From the NCBI RefSeq assembly GCF_001307275.1, contig NZ_CP012831.1:6750501-6814500 (forward strand): a stretch of DNA of 64,000 nucleotides, written 5' to 3'. Each line of letters begins with the position of its first letter. The first letter of the stretch is position 1. The position numbers were made by a program, and so were the translations under genes. The DNA comes from Pseudomonas fluorescens. Its GTDB lineage: Bacteria > Pseudomonadota > Gammaproteobacteria > Pseudomonadales > Pseudomonadaceae. Shown piece by piece: positions 17,626-27,157 of the stretch. The notes below the pieces were generated by a model. It saw only the letters and a program-made list of their open reading frames with translations, was not told the DNA's origin and ran no database searches.

Positions 17626-18579
17626 TTAAAGATCGAGCACCAGCCGGGCGCTCCTGGCACGCGAGCAACACGGCGTGAACTGGTCGTTGCGGGCCCGTTC
17701 GGCATCGGTCAAGAACATGTCGCGATGCTCCGGCTCACCTTCCAGCACGCGCGTGATGCAGGTGCCACAGATGCCCTGCTCGCAGGACAAGGGAACATCG
17801 ATACCCGCCTCCAGCAGCACCTGGGCAACGCTGAGCGCGGCTGGCACGTGGAAACACTGTCCCGTGCTAGCCAGTTGCACCTCGAAGCTGCCCGCCTCAC
17901 CCGTCGGGACAGCGGCGGCGCTAAAGTACTCACGGTGCAATTGCGCCTCGGCCCAGCCCTGCTCGCGCGCCGTGCCGAGCACGTGCTCCATGAAGCCAGT
18001 AGGGCCACAGACGTACAGGTGGTGATCACTCGCCGGCGCGGACAAGACCCGAGCACTGTCCAGACGCTGAGCATCCTCACCATCGTCCACATGAACGTGC
18101 ACGCAATCGGCAAACGCCGAATGGCGGGTGTGCTCGATAAAGGCCATGCGCTGGGCCGAGCGACCGCAGTAGTGCAACTCGAAAGGCGCACCGATCCGCG
18201 CCAGGCGCTCGGCCATGCAGAGGATCGGCGTGATGCCGATACCGCCCGCGAACAGCACGCTGTACTCCGCCCCATGCTCCAACGGGAACAGGTTGCGTGG
18301 CTCGCTGATCCGCAGCCGGGTACCTTCGTGCACTTGCTCGTGCATGGCCTGCGAGCCGCCGCGAGACGCCGGGTCGAGCAACACGCCCAGCAGGTAGCGG
18401 TGGTGCTCTTGCGGGTGATTGCATAGTGAGTACTGGCGCACCAGGCCATTGGGCAGATGCACGTCGATATGCGAGCCGGCACTGAAAGCAGGCAGCGTGG
18501 AATCGTCGGCCGGGACCAGTTCGAAGCTGTAGATGCCTTCGGCTTCGCGATGCTTGCGGGTCACAACGACATCGATCAT
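17626..18579 (-). CDS. VanB-type oxygenase reductase (FMN/NAD and plant-type 2Fe-2S ferredoxin)
   Basis: The 317-residue protein reads as ferredoxin-reductase FMN/FAD domain (QYSLCNHP at about 50), NAD domain (FAGGIGITPILCMAE, YVCGPTGFM) and a C-terminal 2Fe-2S domain (SCEQGICGTCITRV plus a later CC). That order is the class IA reductase of vanillate O-demethylase. It passes electrons from NADH to a Rieske oxygenase. The ATG at 18579 touches the stop codon of the Rieske gene upstream (TGATG); GTG 18582 is an alternative. It is the only reductase here and two oxygenase subunits precede it. Confidence 0.9.
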   Translation of the reverse strand: MIDVVVTRKHREAEGIYSFELVPADDSTLPAFSAGSHIDVHLPNGLVRQYSLCNHPQEHHRYLLGVLLDPASRGGSQAMHEQVHEGTRLRISEPRNLFPLEHGAEYSVLFAGGIGITPILCMAERLARIGAPFELHYCGRSAQRMAFIEHTRHSAFADCVHVHVDDGEDAQRLDSARVLSAPASDHHLYVCGPTGFMEHVLGTAREQGWAEAQLHREYFSAAAVPTGEAGSFEVQLASTGQCFHVPAALSVAQVLLEAGIDVPLSCEQGICGTCITRVLEGEPEHRDMFLTDAERARNDQFTPCCSRARSARLVLDL

Positions 18580-19622
18580 CACTGGGCACCCACTGAATGT
18601 TCAGCGGCAATCAGCCGATCGAGCACGCGCCGCGCGCGAATGGCTCCGGCATCTCCGATCAGCAAGACCGGTTTAAGGTCCCAGAAGCCCGCATCTCCCA
18701 TCATCCGCTGCTGAGCCTCCAGCATTGGCAAATCTTCATCGGCAAAAGGCTGGCTGATCGCGGCCACCTGCTCATCAGCGAGTCTCTCGGCGAACTCGCC
18801 CATCGCCTTGGGAAAACAGACTGAGAACCAGTAGTGCGTCGTGGTTTCGGTCTCTGGGGTGAACAGATGGGGGATCGGCGTGGAAACGCCCTGCTCCCTG
18901 GGGAGCCCTGTCGCCACTGCACCGGAGAACAGCAACATATTCGCAGGGGCATCCCAACGCACGTCGATCCAACGATCCACCGGGATGCCTTGGGGGATGT
19001 TCCAGGCCTTGTAGAGAAACTCAGGCATGATTTCCGCAACAGTTTGGCGATTGGACCAGACGGTGTCGCCGTCCTCCCGGACGTTCGTCAGCGCGCTCTT
19101 GACACCATCGCCACCCAACGTAGCCGGGTGCAGAAACTCGATATGACTCAGGTCCATGATGTTGTCGGTTTCCAGCACGTAGTTGGCCTTGGCGTGCAGG
19201 TAGCGTTTGCCGACATACCAATTGTCATTGTCCATGCAACTGAAATCCGGGATCAGCGCCGCATCGGCCTGGGGCGTATCGCCCATCCAGATCCACAACA
19301 AGCTATGCCGTTCAACCAGGGGATAGGCCTTGACCTTGGCGGCCCGGGGAATAGCACCATCGCCGTGGGGGTTGTGCACGCAGGTGCCATGGCCATCAAA
19401 CGTCAGGCCGTGGTACGGACACTGCACCGCATCGCCCTTGAGCACGCCCATGCCCAAGGGCGCAAAACGGTGTGGGCACCGATCGGCAATGGCTTGAGCG
19501 GTGCCTTGGGTATCACGGAAAAACACCACGGGCTCATTGAGCAGGGTTCGTTGGAACAGCGCCCCGGCCTTGACCTCGACGCCCCAGGCGGCCGCATACC
19601 AGACGTTGCGTAGAAAACTCAT
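18579..19622 (-). CDS. VanA-type Rieske oxygenase, copy 1
   Basis: The start at 19622 is preceded by AGAGGAATT; 23 more upstream codons are unlikely. The 347-residue protein has the Rieske centre C49-P-H51 and C68-P-Y-H71 and the mononuclear iron region DNIMDLSHIEFLHPATLG. The family removes O-methyl groups from methoxylated aromatics or hydroxylates rings as a trimer. It overlaps the reductase gene downstream and lies 31 bases after a second oxygenase, so a shared operon is clear. Identity between the two copies looks moderate and they diverge after the iron site, which hints at different substrates. Confidence 0.9.
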   Translation of the reverse strand: MSFLRNVWYAAAWGVEVKAGALFQRTLLNEPVVFFRDTQGTAQAIADRCPHRFAPLGMGVLKGDAVQCPYHGLTFDGHGTCVHNPHGDGAIPRAAKVKAYPLVERHSLLWIWMGDTPQADAALIPDFSCMDNDNWYVGKRYLHAKANYVLETDNIMDLSHIEFLHPATLGGDGVKSALTNVREDGDTVWSNRQTVAEIMPEFLYKAWNIPQGIPVDRWIDVRWDAPANMLLFSGAVATGLPREQGVSTPIPHLFTPETETTTHYWFSVCFPKAMGEFAERLADEQVAAISQPFADEDLPMLEAQQRMMGDAGFWDLKPVLLIGDAGAIRARRVLDRLIAAEHSVGAQ

Positions 19623-19653
19623 CGCAATTCCTCTTTTCAAAACGACAGGTGGG

Positions 19654-20697
19654 TCACAGGCTGGCTTGTGTCCTTGCCCGCTCGGCTTCAATCAACCGAC
19701 GCAGAACACGTCGGCAACGTACGGCGCCGGCATCGACTGGCAGCAACACTGGGTTAAGGCCGAGCAGATCAACTTCGCCAATCTGGCGCTGTTGAGCCTC
19801 GACCATGGGTTTGTCTTCACCGGCGAAAATACCGATCAACATGTCCTGGACGAAGGCATTCAACTGAGCATTGTCCTGCTCGAAACTGCGTGTATTGGCA
19901 AAGAAGTAATGGGTGTTCGTCGCGTCCTGCGGTGTCATCAGGTGCAGGTTCCATGTCACGGGACCCTCTTCCCTGGGGCACCCTGGAGGCGTGGCGCCAC
20001 TGCCCAGCAGCATCAGGCCGGGTGCGTGCCAGATGACTTCGGCCCAGACGTCTGCCCGGGTCGGGTCTTCAAGGTGAGCGCCGAAAGCCGGCGGGGGAAC
20101 GTCATCGGGCGCCCACCAACTGATGCGCACGCGATCGTTGGGCAACTCCTCGATGGTGGCGCGCGTGCGTGACAACGCCCCGCCACCAAGCGTATCGGGG
20201 TGCAGGAAATCAACGTGGCTCAGGTCCATGATGTTGTCGGACAGCAACTCGTAGTGCGCACGGGTTGGTAAATACCCATGCCCCTTGGCGTGGGTTGGAG
20301 CCTGTTCGAGGAAGGAAAAATCAGGGATCAGCCCATCGTTGGCCTGGCTCGAATCGCCTGGCCAGACCCAGATCGCCCCATGGCGCTCGACGACCGCGAA
20401 CGCGCGAACACAGGCAGCCTTGGGGACGGTGCCATCGCCATGGGGGTTGTGCGTGCATTGGCCACTGCCATCGAAACGCAAGCCGTGGTACGGGCACTGC
20501 ACGCTGTCGCCGACAATCTTGCCCATGTGCAGCGGGGCAAAACGGTGCGGACAACGATCGGCGAGTGCCTGGATCACACCCTGGCTATCGCGAAAGAACA
20601 CGATGGGTTGTTCGACGATGGTTCTGCCAAGCATCCCACCTTGCGCCAGCTCGTCTGCCCATCCAGCGATATACCAGGTGTCGAGCAAATAACTCAT
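19654..20697 (-). CDS. VanA-type Rieske oxygenase, copy 2
   Basis: Also 347 residues, with Rieske ligands at the same positions as copy 1 (C49/H51 and C68/H71) and the iron motif DNIMDLSHVDFLHPDTLGGG. The C-terminal catalytic part differs from copy 1 (SWWAPDDVPPP, LMLLGSGATPPG). The ribosome-binding site is GAGGAGAACATC, preceded by an A-rich tract. It follows the MFS gene after 48 bases. Either two demethylations of one polymethoxylated substrate or two separate hydroxylations are possible. Confidence 0.9.
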   Translation of the reverse strand: MSYLLDTWYIAGWADELAQGGMLGRTIVEQPIVFFRDSQGVIQALADRCPHRFAPLHMGKIVGDSVQCPYHGLRFDGSGQCTHNPHGDGTVPKAACVRAFAVVERHGAIWVWPGDSSQANDGLIPDFSFLEQAPTHAKGHGYLPTRAHYELLSDNIMDLSHVDFLHPDTLGGGALSRTRATIEELPNDRVRISWWAPDDVPPPAFGAHLEDPTRADVWAEVIWHAPGLMLLGSGATPPGCPREEGPVTWNLHLMTPQDATNTHYFFANTRSFEQDNAQLNAFVQDMLIGIFAGEDKPMVEAQQRQIGEVDLLGLNPVLLPVDAGAVRCRRVLRRLIEAERARTQASL

Positions 20698-20703
20698 GAT
20701 GTT

Positions 20704-20724
20704 CTCCTCATTGTTCTTATTTTG
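20704..20724 (-). promoter_or_regulatory. A-rich Hfq/Crc-type tract at the Rieske gene start
   Basis: On the minus strand it reads AAAATAAGAACAATGAGGAG, directly abutting the Shine-Dalgarno sequence of the oxygenase at 20697. It is inside the transcription unit, so control would act on translation. Confidence 0.58.
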
Positions 20725-20745
20725 ATGAAACGACGAATGGGCAGG

Positions 20746-21945
20746 TCAGCGCTCAGGGTCTGCGGCAACCGCTGTGGGAAAAGCAGACCCGCTGCCCCGC
20801 AAACGAATGCAGGCCAAGGCCACCAACAGTTGAACGCCCGCGACGATTCCCAGGGCGGCCGGCAAAGCGCTGATCACCCCACCCGTGATCGCCAGCACCA
20901 CCAGCGGGCTGGCGAACTCACCGGCGAAGAACATCGCCGTGAAGCCGCCGGCGGCGCGGCCACGCTGCTGGAAATCGACCTGGGCCATGATCCAGGTGAG
21001 CAGGGTCGGCATCATCAGGCCGATGCCCAGGCCGTTGATCAGGACGGCGATCACCACCAGCCCATGACTGCCGGCCACCGCCAGCAGCCCGCCACCGATA
21101 CCGGCCGCGACAAAGGCCAGGAGCATCTGCCGGTGCGCCGGGACACCACGGAACAATCGGAAACCCAGAGCGCCGACCAGTACGCCGAACTGACTGGCGC
21201 CCATGGTCATGCCGATCTGCTGCGACCCTTCGACATGCAGCAGGTTGAGCAGATAGCCCACTTGTACCGGCACGATGAACAAGCTCAAGCCGGCCAGGAA
21301 TGCCAGGGCATACAACGGTGCCAGGGGACGCCAGGGGAATGCCCGGCTCATCGTCGTCGCAGTGACAACCTGCCCACGCGGCTCCCACAGCAACCAAGCC
21401 ATCAGCGGCAGGAACAGCAGCCCCAACCCATACAGGGCAAACGGGGTGCGCCAGCCGTGCTCGCCGAGCACGCCACCGACGGCAATGAAAATCGCCGCCG
21501 ACAACGAGGTCGCAACCATCTGCAGGGCGAACATGCGTTCACGCCGTGCACCGCTGTAGTAGTCACCCATCATCGTGGTGCAGCAGGTCATGATCGCCGC
21601 CTCGGCCACACCGATGCCGGCGCGGCTGATCACGATGACCTGCAGCGACTCCAGCCAGAGCGGCAGCACGCCACAGACGGTGTAGAGCACCATCGCACCG
21701 ATCAGCAACGGTTTGCGCCCCAGTCGGTCGGCGATGATCCCGGCCACGGGGGCCAACAACGCAATCATCAACGCCGGTAGCGTCAGGGCAATGGGCACCA
21801 GCACCGCCACACCCGGCGTGTCGGCGAAGTGCTCCTGCATACGCGGCAGGATGGGCGCCAGCAGCACCGCGCCAAGTACCGGCAGACAACTGCCGAGCAA
21901 GAGCAACAAGGATTGCGGCAGCCGCGCCTGACGTTCAACGTTCAT
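20746..21945 (-). CDS. MFS transporter
   Basis: ATG 21945 follows GGAGGTGCG; 399 residues with about 12 hydrophobic segments. The conserved A-loop GIIADRLGRKPLL lies between helices 2 and 3. The family moves small molecules by proton exchange. Its place between an RND protein and two oxygenases suggests uptake of the pathway substrate or export of a toxic intermediate. The start overlaps a 38-codon open frame described separately. Confidence 0.88.
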   Translation of the reverse strand: MNVERQARLPQSLLLLLGSCLPVLGAVLLAPILPRMQEHFADTPGVAVLVPIALTLPALMIALLAPVAGIIADRLGRKPLLIGAMVLYTVCGVLPLWLESLQVIVISRAGIGVAEAAIMTCCTTMMGDYYSGARRERMFALQMVATSLSAAIFIAVGGVLGEHGWRTPFALYGLGLLFLPLMAWLLWEPRGQVVTATTMSRAFPWRPLAPLYALAFLAGLSLFIVPVQVGYLLNLLHVEGSQQIGMTMGASQFGVLVGALGFRLFRGVPAHRQMLLAFVAAGIGGGLLAVAGSHGLVVIAVLINGLGIGLMMPTLLTWIMAQVDFQQRGRAAGGFTAMFFAGEFASPLVVLAITGGVISALPAALGIVAGVQLLVALACIRLRGSGSAFPTAVAADPER

Positions 21946-22051
21946 CACGCACCTCCGCTGGTTGGGTCGCGCAGAACGCCATGCCGAAGGCGCTCAGGCC
22001 GGCGATAAGGTCAAGCCATAGAGACTGCTGGAACAGATACACACGAGGCAT
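21935..22051 (-). CDS. Candidate 38-residue peptide overlapping the MFS start
   Basis: The frame opens at ATG 22051 behind AAAGGACTTTCCC and closes with TGA at 21935, running 11 bases into the MFS gene. The peptide (MPRVYLFQQSLWLDLIAGL and onward) has a hydrophobic middle with the helix-like stretch LIAGLSAFGMAF, and could be a single-span membrane peptide or a leader for coupled translation. Immediately upstream lies ATAACAACAAGAAAGG, a strong A-rich Hfq/Crc-type tract, which is normally placed at a translated start. No homologue is recognised. Conservation across strains would decide. Confidence 0.45.
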   Translation of the reverse strand: MPRVYLFQQSLWLDLIAGLSAFGMAFCATQPAEVRDER

Positions 22052-22058
22052 GGGAAAG

Positions 22059-22075
22059 TCCTTTCTTGTTGTTAT
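22059..22075 (-). promoter_or_regulatory. A-rich Hfq/Crc-type tract before the 38-codon frame
   Basis: ATAACAACAAGAAAGGA on the minus strand: three clean AAn repeats running into the Shine-Dalgarno sequence. It overlaps the last codons of the RND gene. Confidence 0.6.
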
Positions 22076-24603
22076 GACGCGACGGAATTAGCAGCCGCCG
22101 TGGTCGTTTGATCGTGTCCCGACGGCAGGCGCAGTGAGTGCTTCGCGCAGGCCCCCTCCTCGGCTGCGGCAGGCATCAGCGGCAGGCTCGTCGAATGGTT
22201 GGGCTTAGCCTCGGCTTGCCCCGTGCTCACCCGTTTGCTCGGCAACAGGAAGTGAGCCAGGGCCGGCAACAGAACCAGCGCGCCGACCATGTTCCAGACG
22301 AACATGAAAGCCAGCAGCACGCCCATGTCGGCCTGGAACTTGATCGGCGAAAACATCCAGGTGGCCACGCCGATCGCCAGGGTCACACCGGTCAGCATCA
22401 CCACCTTGCCGGTGGACAGCAGTGCCCGGTAATACGCCTGCGACAGGCTTGTGCCCTGTCGCATATGACCGAGCAGGATGCTCATCACGTACAACGCGTA
22501 GTCGACGCCGATGCCCACGCCGAGGGCGATCACCGGCAGGGTCGCGACCTTGACGCCGATGTTCAGCCAGACCATCAGCGCCTCACAGAGGATCGACGTG
22601 AGCATCAGCGGGATCACCGCACAAATCGTGGCGCGCCAGGAGCGGAAGGTGATCAGGCACAGCAGGATCACCGCGCCGTAGACCCAGAACAGCATTTCGC
22701 GGTTGGCCTGCTTGACGACAATGTTGGTCGCTGCCTCGATCCCGGCATTGCCAGCGGCCAGGAGGAACTGGACATCGTCGGTATTGTTCGCCGCGGCGAA
22801 TTGCTCGACGTGATCGACCAGGCGGCTCAGGGTTTGCGCCTTGTGGTCGGAGAGGTAGACGTACAGCGTCAGCAGGCTGCAGTCTTCGTTGTACAGGCCG
22901 CGCGGCGCGCCGGCGGTGACCATGTTGAGCATCGCCTGGTTGTTCTGCAGCTCATACCACTTCGGGCTGCCTTCGCTGAGGCCCACCAGCATGCGGCGGT
23001 TGAGCAACGCCAGGGAGTTGGTCGAATCGACACCCGGCAAGGTGCGCAACTGCCAGTCGAGGGCATCGACCTTGTTCAGGATGTCATAGCGCGAACAGGC
23101 GCTGGCGGGGGTCTTGATCATGACCGCGAACAGATCGCTGCTGGCGCCGTAATGCCGGGTGAGGAATGCATCATCCTGGTTGTAGCGCGAGTCGGCCCGC
23201 AGCTCGGGCGCGCCCGCATCCAGATCCCCGACTTTCAATTGCAGGCTGACCACGAAGCCGAGCGTCGCCAGCGCCAAGCTCAGGGCGATGCACAACGCCG
23301 CCCAGCGGCGCTGAGTGAACAGATCCAGGAAACGCCAGAACCCATGGCGATGCTGGCCCGCTTGTTCGGCATGCTCGCTTTTCAGGCTCAGTCGCGCCGC
23401 GCGGCCGCTGACCCCAACGTAGGAAAGCAATATGGGTAGCAAGATCAAGTTGGTGAAGATCAGCACAGCCACGCCGATACTGGCGATCATCGCCAGGTCC
23501 TGGATCACCTGAATCTTGATGATCATCAGCACCGCGAAGCCGACCGCATCGCACAGCAGCGCGGTGAGACCGGCAAGGAACAGGCGACGGAAAGTGAAGC
23601 GCGCGGCGACCACCCGGTGCATGCCGCGCCCGATGTCCTGCATGATGCCGTTCATCTTCTGTGCGCCATGGCTCATGCCAATGGCAAACACCAGGAACGG
23701 CACCAACACCGAATAGGGGTCCAGTTGATAATTCAGTAGCGGCAGCAGGCCGAGCTGCCAGACCACCGCCACCAATGAGCAGAACACCACCAGCAAGGTG
23801 CTGCGTATGCAGCGGGTGTACCAATACAGCACAACCGTGGTGATCAGGATCGCCACGGCGAAGAAGATCAGGATCTGCTGCAGGCCGGCGATCAGGTCAC
23901 CGACTTTCTTGGCGAAACCGGTGATGCGAATGTCGATGCCGTCGCTCTGGTATTGGCTGCGCAACGACTCCAGTTGTTGCGACAGCTGGGTGTAGTCCAA
24001 TGGCCGGCCATCGGGGGTCCGCTGCAACAGCGGTACCTGGATGATGCTCGAGGTCTGGTCGAGCGCCACCAATTGGCCGATTTCGTTGGACAGCTGCACA
24101 TTGCGCCGCAATGCTGCAAGGCTCGCGGCGCCGCCATCGTAGTTATCCGGAATGACCGGCCCACCCTCCAGGCCCGCCTCGGTCACCGCCACCCAGCGCG
24201 TGGCCGGTGTCCAGAGCGATTTCATGTATGCACGGTCGACACCGGGCAGCAGGTAGATCTTGTCGCTCAACGCCTGCAGGGTCTTGAGGTAGGTGCTGTC
24301 GTAGATATCGCCCCGCTTGTTGACCACCGCGATGCGCACTGCATTACCCAGCCCGCTCAGTTCCTTTTGGTGCTCAAGGTAGTTGGCGATATAGGGCTGA
24401 TGGGTGGGGATCATTTTTTCGAAACTGGCATTGAGCTCGACACGACTGGATTGCCAACCCAGCACCAGCGTGGTCGCCAGGCACAGCAGCAACACCCACA
24501 AGCGATGGTTGAACAGGGCTCGCTCGAGCACCGAACCGGAACGCGGATCGAAGTCTTCGAACGCATTCGCAGGGGACTGGGAAAAATTACCAGGGGACGT
24601 CAT
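22072..24603 (-). CDS. MMPL/RND superfamily exporter (HAE3-like)
   Basis: From ATG 24603 (MTSPGNF) the protein has 843 residues: one N-terminal helix, a large periplasmic loop, five clustered helices (around residues 240-400), a second periplasmic loop and a final helix cluster (from about 610). GVGIGVDYALYVMS in the second half and VFAIGMSHGAQKM in the first are the matching RND helix motifs. Single-chain proteins with this symmetry are the HAE3/MMPL group, which includes lipid and hydrophobe transporters. It starts 4 bases after the YCF48-like gene and completes a four-gene envelope module with DUF1302 and DUF1329 proteins. Confidence 0.88.
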   Translation of the reverse strand: MTSPGNFSQSPANAFEDFDPRSGSVLERALFNHRLWVLLLCLATTLVLGWQSSRVELNASFEKMIPTHQPYIANYLEHQKELSGLGNAVRIAVVNKRGDIYDSTYLKTLQALSDKIYLLPGVDRAYMKSLWTPATRWVAVTEAGLEGGPVIPDNYDGGAASLAALRRNVQLSNEIGQLVALDQTSSIIQVPLLQRTPDGRPLDYTQLSQQLESLRSQYQSDGIDIRITGFAKKVGDLIAGLQQILIFFAVAILITTVVLYWYTRCIRSTLLVVFCSLVAVVWQLGLLPLLNYQLDPYSVLVPFLVFAIGMSHGAQKMNGIMQDIGRGMHRVVAARFTFRRLFLAGLTALLCDAVGFAVLMIIKIQVIQDLAMIASIGVAVLIFTNLILLPILLSYVGVSGRAARLSLKSEHAEQAGQHRHGFWRFLDLFTQRRWAALCIALSLALATLGFVVSLQLKVGDLDAGAPELRADSRYNQDDAFLTRHYGASSDLFAVMIKTPASACSRYDILNKVDALDWQLRTLPGVDSTNSLALLNRRMLVGLSEGSPKWYELQNNQAMLNMVTAGAPRGLYNEDCSLLTLYVYLSDHKAQTLSRLVDHVEQFAAANNTDDVQFLLAAGNAGIEAATNIVVKQANREMLFWVYGAVILLCLITFRSWRATICAVIPLMLTSILCEALMVWLNIGVKVATLPVIALGVGIGVDYALYVMSILLGHMRQGTSLSQAYYRALLSTGKVVMLTGVTLAIGVATWMFSPIKFQADMGVLLAFMFVWNMVGALVLLPALAHFLLPSKRVSTGQAEAKPNHSTSLPLMPAAAEEGACAKHSLRLPSGHDQTTTAAANSVAS

Positions 24604-24607
24604 AACC

Positions 24608-25711
24608 TCACTCCGAAGCGGCAGTGGCTGGCTGCGCAAGACGCTGCAGCCCGGTGAAACCGGCAACGATCAGGCTGCCATCGGCGGCCTCGATCACACT
24701 TGAAACAGGCTTGCCCAAGGGGTTGCCCAGTGGCAGAAGCGCCGCCCCGGTCTGCTCGCTGTTGCGAAACAACGTGCCGCCCTGATTGACCAGCAGCAGT
24801 TGGCCGTCGGCCAGGCGGGTGGCGTCGTTGAAAGAGATGGGTACGGGTACCGACAGACGCTGGAAACTGGCACCAGCGTCGTGGGAGATAAAGGCATTGC
24901 CCTTGAGACCTGCGACCACCAGCGCGCCATCCGCGCGATTCTGCAAGGTGAAGAAACTGCCTTCGTAGGGGCTGTCCAACTGGCTGAACGACGCCGCGTC
25001 GTCGTCCGAGCGCGCCAGGTAACCCTGTTCGCCAGCCAGGAACCAACGTGTGCCCTGACGACTGATGGCGTACAAGTGCAAGCCGTTCGGGTTGGCGACA
25101 TGCCCCATCAGCGACTGCCAGGTGGCGCCACCATCGGTGGTCAGCAGCGCCAAACCGTAGGCACCGACGATCAACCCGCGGCGCGCATCGACGAATTCCA
25201 GCGCCAGGAACGGTTTGTCTGGACCATCGGCGACAAGACGCTCGGCATTTTGTACCCGTACCTGGGCGGCATCCAGGTCGGCAGCCGTGGCCTGGTCCGC
25301 CCTGGCGGCGTCCAGCTCCAGCTGTGCCACGCGCGCACCGTCGAGCTGCAGCGTCCAGTGTTCACCACCATCCAGCGTCGCCAGCACCACACCCGCGTGG
25401 CCGACAGCCCACCCCTTTTGCGCATCCACGAAGCGCACCGCCGTCAGGCTGACCGAAACCGGTACCGAAGCCTGATGCCAGCTTTGCCCATTGTCGTCGG
25501 AGAACAGCACCAGGCCGCGCTCGCCCACGGCCACCAGACGCGTGCCGGCACGCGCCAGGTCGATCAATACGCCATTCTGCGCAGCCGGTACCCGCATGGC
25601 CGGGGTATCGAGCGGCACGCCCACCGCAACCGGCCCGGCCAGGCACACGCTCGCGGCGAAGGGCAAATACAGGGCCAAGAGCAAAGCGCCCGCCTGACTG
25701 ATTCTGTTCAT
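24608..25711 (-). CDS. YCF48-like periplasmic beta-propeller protein
   Basis: The 367-residue chain starts with a Sec signal (cleaved near CLAGPV). It contains repeated propeller blades with the BNR/YCF48 pattern: LFSDDNGQSWHQ, LATLDGGEHWTLQ, LLTTDGGATWQSL, ARSDDDAASFSQ and ISHDAGASFQRL. An alpha-helical insert rich in Ala, Asp and Gln breaks the propeller around residues 125-160. YCF48-like proteins act in assembly or scaffolding; in this gene neighbourhood a scaffold between the RND exporter and outer-membrane partner is a reasonable inference. The ribosome-binding site is GAGGTAGG. Confidence 0.85.
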   Translation of the reverse strand: MNRISQAGALLLALYLPFAASVCLAGPVAVGVPLDTPAMRVPAAQNGVLIDLARAGTRLVAVGERGLVLFSDDNGQSWHQASVPVSVSLTAVRFVDAQKGWAVGHAGVVLATLDGGEHWTLQLDGARVAQLELDAARADQATAADLDAAQVRVQNAERLVADGPDKPFLALEFVDARRGLIVGAYGLALLTTDGGATWQSLMGHVANPNGLHLYAISRQGTRWFLAGEQGYLARSDDDAASFSQLDSPYEGSFFTLQNRADGALVVAGLKGNAFISHDAGASFQRLSVPVPISFNDATRLADGQLLLVNQGGTLFRNSEQTGAALLPLGNPLGKPVSSVIEAADGSLIVAGFTGLQRLAQPATAASE

Positions 25712-25780
25712 AACCTACCTCGGACAAACACTCGTACCCCAAGGACACGCCGACAGGCATGTCCTTGACTCTCAGCTCAG

Positions 25781-27145
25781 TTAACGCACGCCGCGCCCCG
25801 CCATCGCCGCCGGCGAGAACTCCGAAGCCTTGTAGCGATCAACCGCGTGATACTGTTCCGGCAAGCCGGCGTAGAGGTTCTGGATAAACCACGCGCCGGA
25901 GGTCAGGTCATAAAAACCGGCAGACAGTTGCACCAGGCCTGGCAGGTCGGGCAATACGGAAGGCAGCGACCAGAGGGTCTTGGCCAGTTGACCGCTGGCA
26001 TCCCAACGGTCACCGAGCAGGGCCTGCCAAGTGTCCTCGTCGAGGTAGTAACGGCCCTTGGGCAACTGGTGACGCTTGCCGGCGGCCAGCGTCGACTCGA
26101 CCACCCAGACGCGGTGTAGCTCCCAGCGCACGTAATCCGGGTTCAGATGATGCTTGCCTAGCAGGTCCTGCGGCTGTGCAGCGTTCTGCGCCTTGTTGGT
26201 GTTGTAGGGGACGTACATCTCCTGCTTGCCCACCAGTTTCCAGTCGAACCGATCCGTGCGACCGCCCCATACGCTCAGCTCGTCGAAGGACATGACCCCG
26301 GCGGTGGACGGCGTCGGTGTATCGCAGCAGGCGTTGGGCAGCGTGCGCACCCGACGCTGGCCGCTCAGATAGACATGGGCCTGGGATTTGTCGCCATTGA
26401 TGTTCTCGCGCCCCAGGATCTGCTCGCCGGCACGAATCGCCGGGCCAAGATTGACAAAGTGCACCAGCCAGTAGTCACCCGAGTAGTTTTCAGGACCGCC
26501 CTCCTCGAAGTAGTAGGGCATTTCCTGAGTCAACAGGCCGTCGCTCGTCATCACCTGGTTGCCGTCGGCCGTCATCAGATAGTGGCGAAAATGCGCCGCG
26601 ACCGAGGTACCGCGCCAGTTCAGCAGGTGGTTCCAGATGGCTTCGGTACCGTTCTGGGGAATCGGAAACGGGATCCCGCCATAGGCACCGTCGGGGATCA
26701 GGCCGGCGCTGCTATTGACCAGTTTGGCGCGGGTCGCATTCTTGAGCGTGTTGTCATAGACCCACTGCGGCGCGGCCGCCGTGCGCCGGGTCGGATAGAC
26801 GTCGATGCGATAGGTCTCCGGGAAGCGCTTGAACAGCTCCTTGGTGCCGTCACTGAGCTTGTCGGCGTACTTGGCCAGGTTCTGGCTGGTGATGCTGTAC
26901 AAGGGTTTGTCCGCGGCAAACGGATCACCCCGCTTACCACCCGGGACGTAGCTCGGATCGACCTTGGTGTAGCCACCGTCCCAGGCCGGGATGCTGCCAT
27001 CGGCATTGCCGGCTTTCTCGGCACCGAAGGGTGTCAGGGTCTTGCCCAGCGCGGCCGCTTGTTCAGCGCTGGCGGCCAAGGTCATCGGCGCGGCGGCGGC
27101 CAGCAGGGTTAAGCACAAGGCCTTTAGAGTGAACTGAATGGTCAT
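25781..27145 (-). CDS. DUF1329 periplasmic/outer-membrane-associated protein
   Basis: ATG 27145 follows AGAGGATTTGCGC and gives 454 residues with a Sec signal (cleaved near MTLAAS). The body has DUF1329 features: GNADGSIPAWDGGY near the mature N-terminus, GGIPFPIPQNG in the middle, and VWVVESTLAAGKRHQLPKGR further on. DUF1329 proteins are of LolA/LolB-like fold and are almost always coded beside DUF1302 proteins, as here (12-base gap). A hydrophobic cargo carrier across the periplasm is my inference. No lipobox cysteine is seen at the signal peptide. Confidence 0.87.
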   Translation of the reverse strand: MTIQFTLKALCLTLLAAAAPMTLAASAEQAAALGKTLTPFGAEKAGNADGSIPAWDGGYTKVDPSYVPGGKRGDPFAADKPLYSITSQNLAKYADKLSDGTKELFKRFPETYRIDVYPTRRTAAAPQWVYDNTLKNATRAKLVNSSAGLIPDGAYGGIPFPIPQNGTEAIWNHLLNWRGTSVAAHFRHYLMTADGNQVMTSDGLLTQEMPYYFEEGGPENYSGDYWLVHFVNLGPAIRAGEQILGRENINGDKSQAHVYLSGQRRVRTLPNACCDTPTPSTAGVMSFDELSVWGGRTDRFDWKLVGKQEMYVPYNTNKAQNAAQPQDLLGKHHLNPDYVRWELHRVWVVESTLAAGKRHQLPKGRYYLDEDTWQALLGDRWDASGQLAKTLWSLPSVLPDLPGLVQLSAGFYDLTSGAWFIQNLYAGLPEQYHAVDRYKASEFSPAAMAGRGVR

Positions 27146-27157
27146 GCGCAAATCCTC

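Noticed and set aside
20278..21780. 500-codon plus-strand frame rich in Gln, His and Arg
   Set aside because: Antisense to the Rieske and MFS genes; its composition is the typical shadow of hydrophobic coding sequence.
22138..23439. 433-codon plus-strand frame
   Set aside because: Antisense shadow of the MMPL/RND gene without motifs or a ribosome-binding site.
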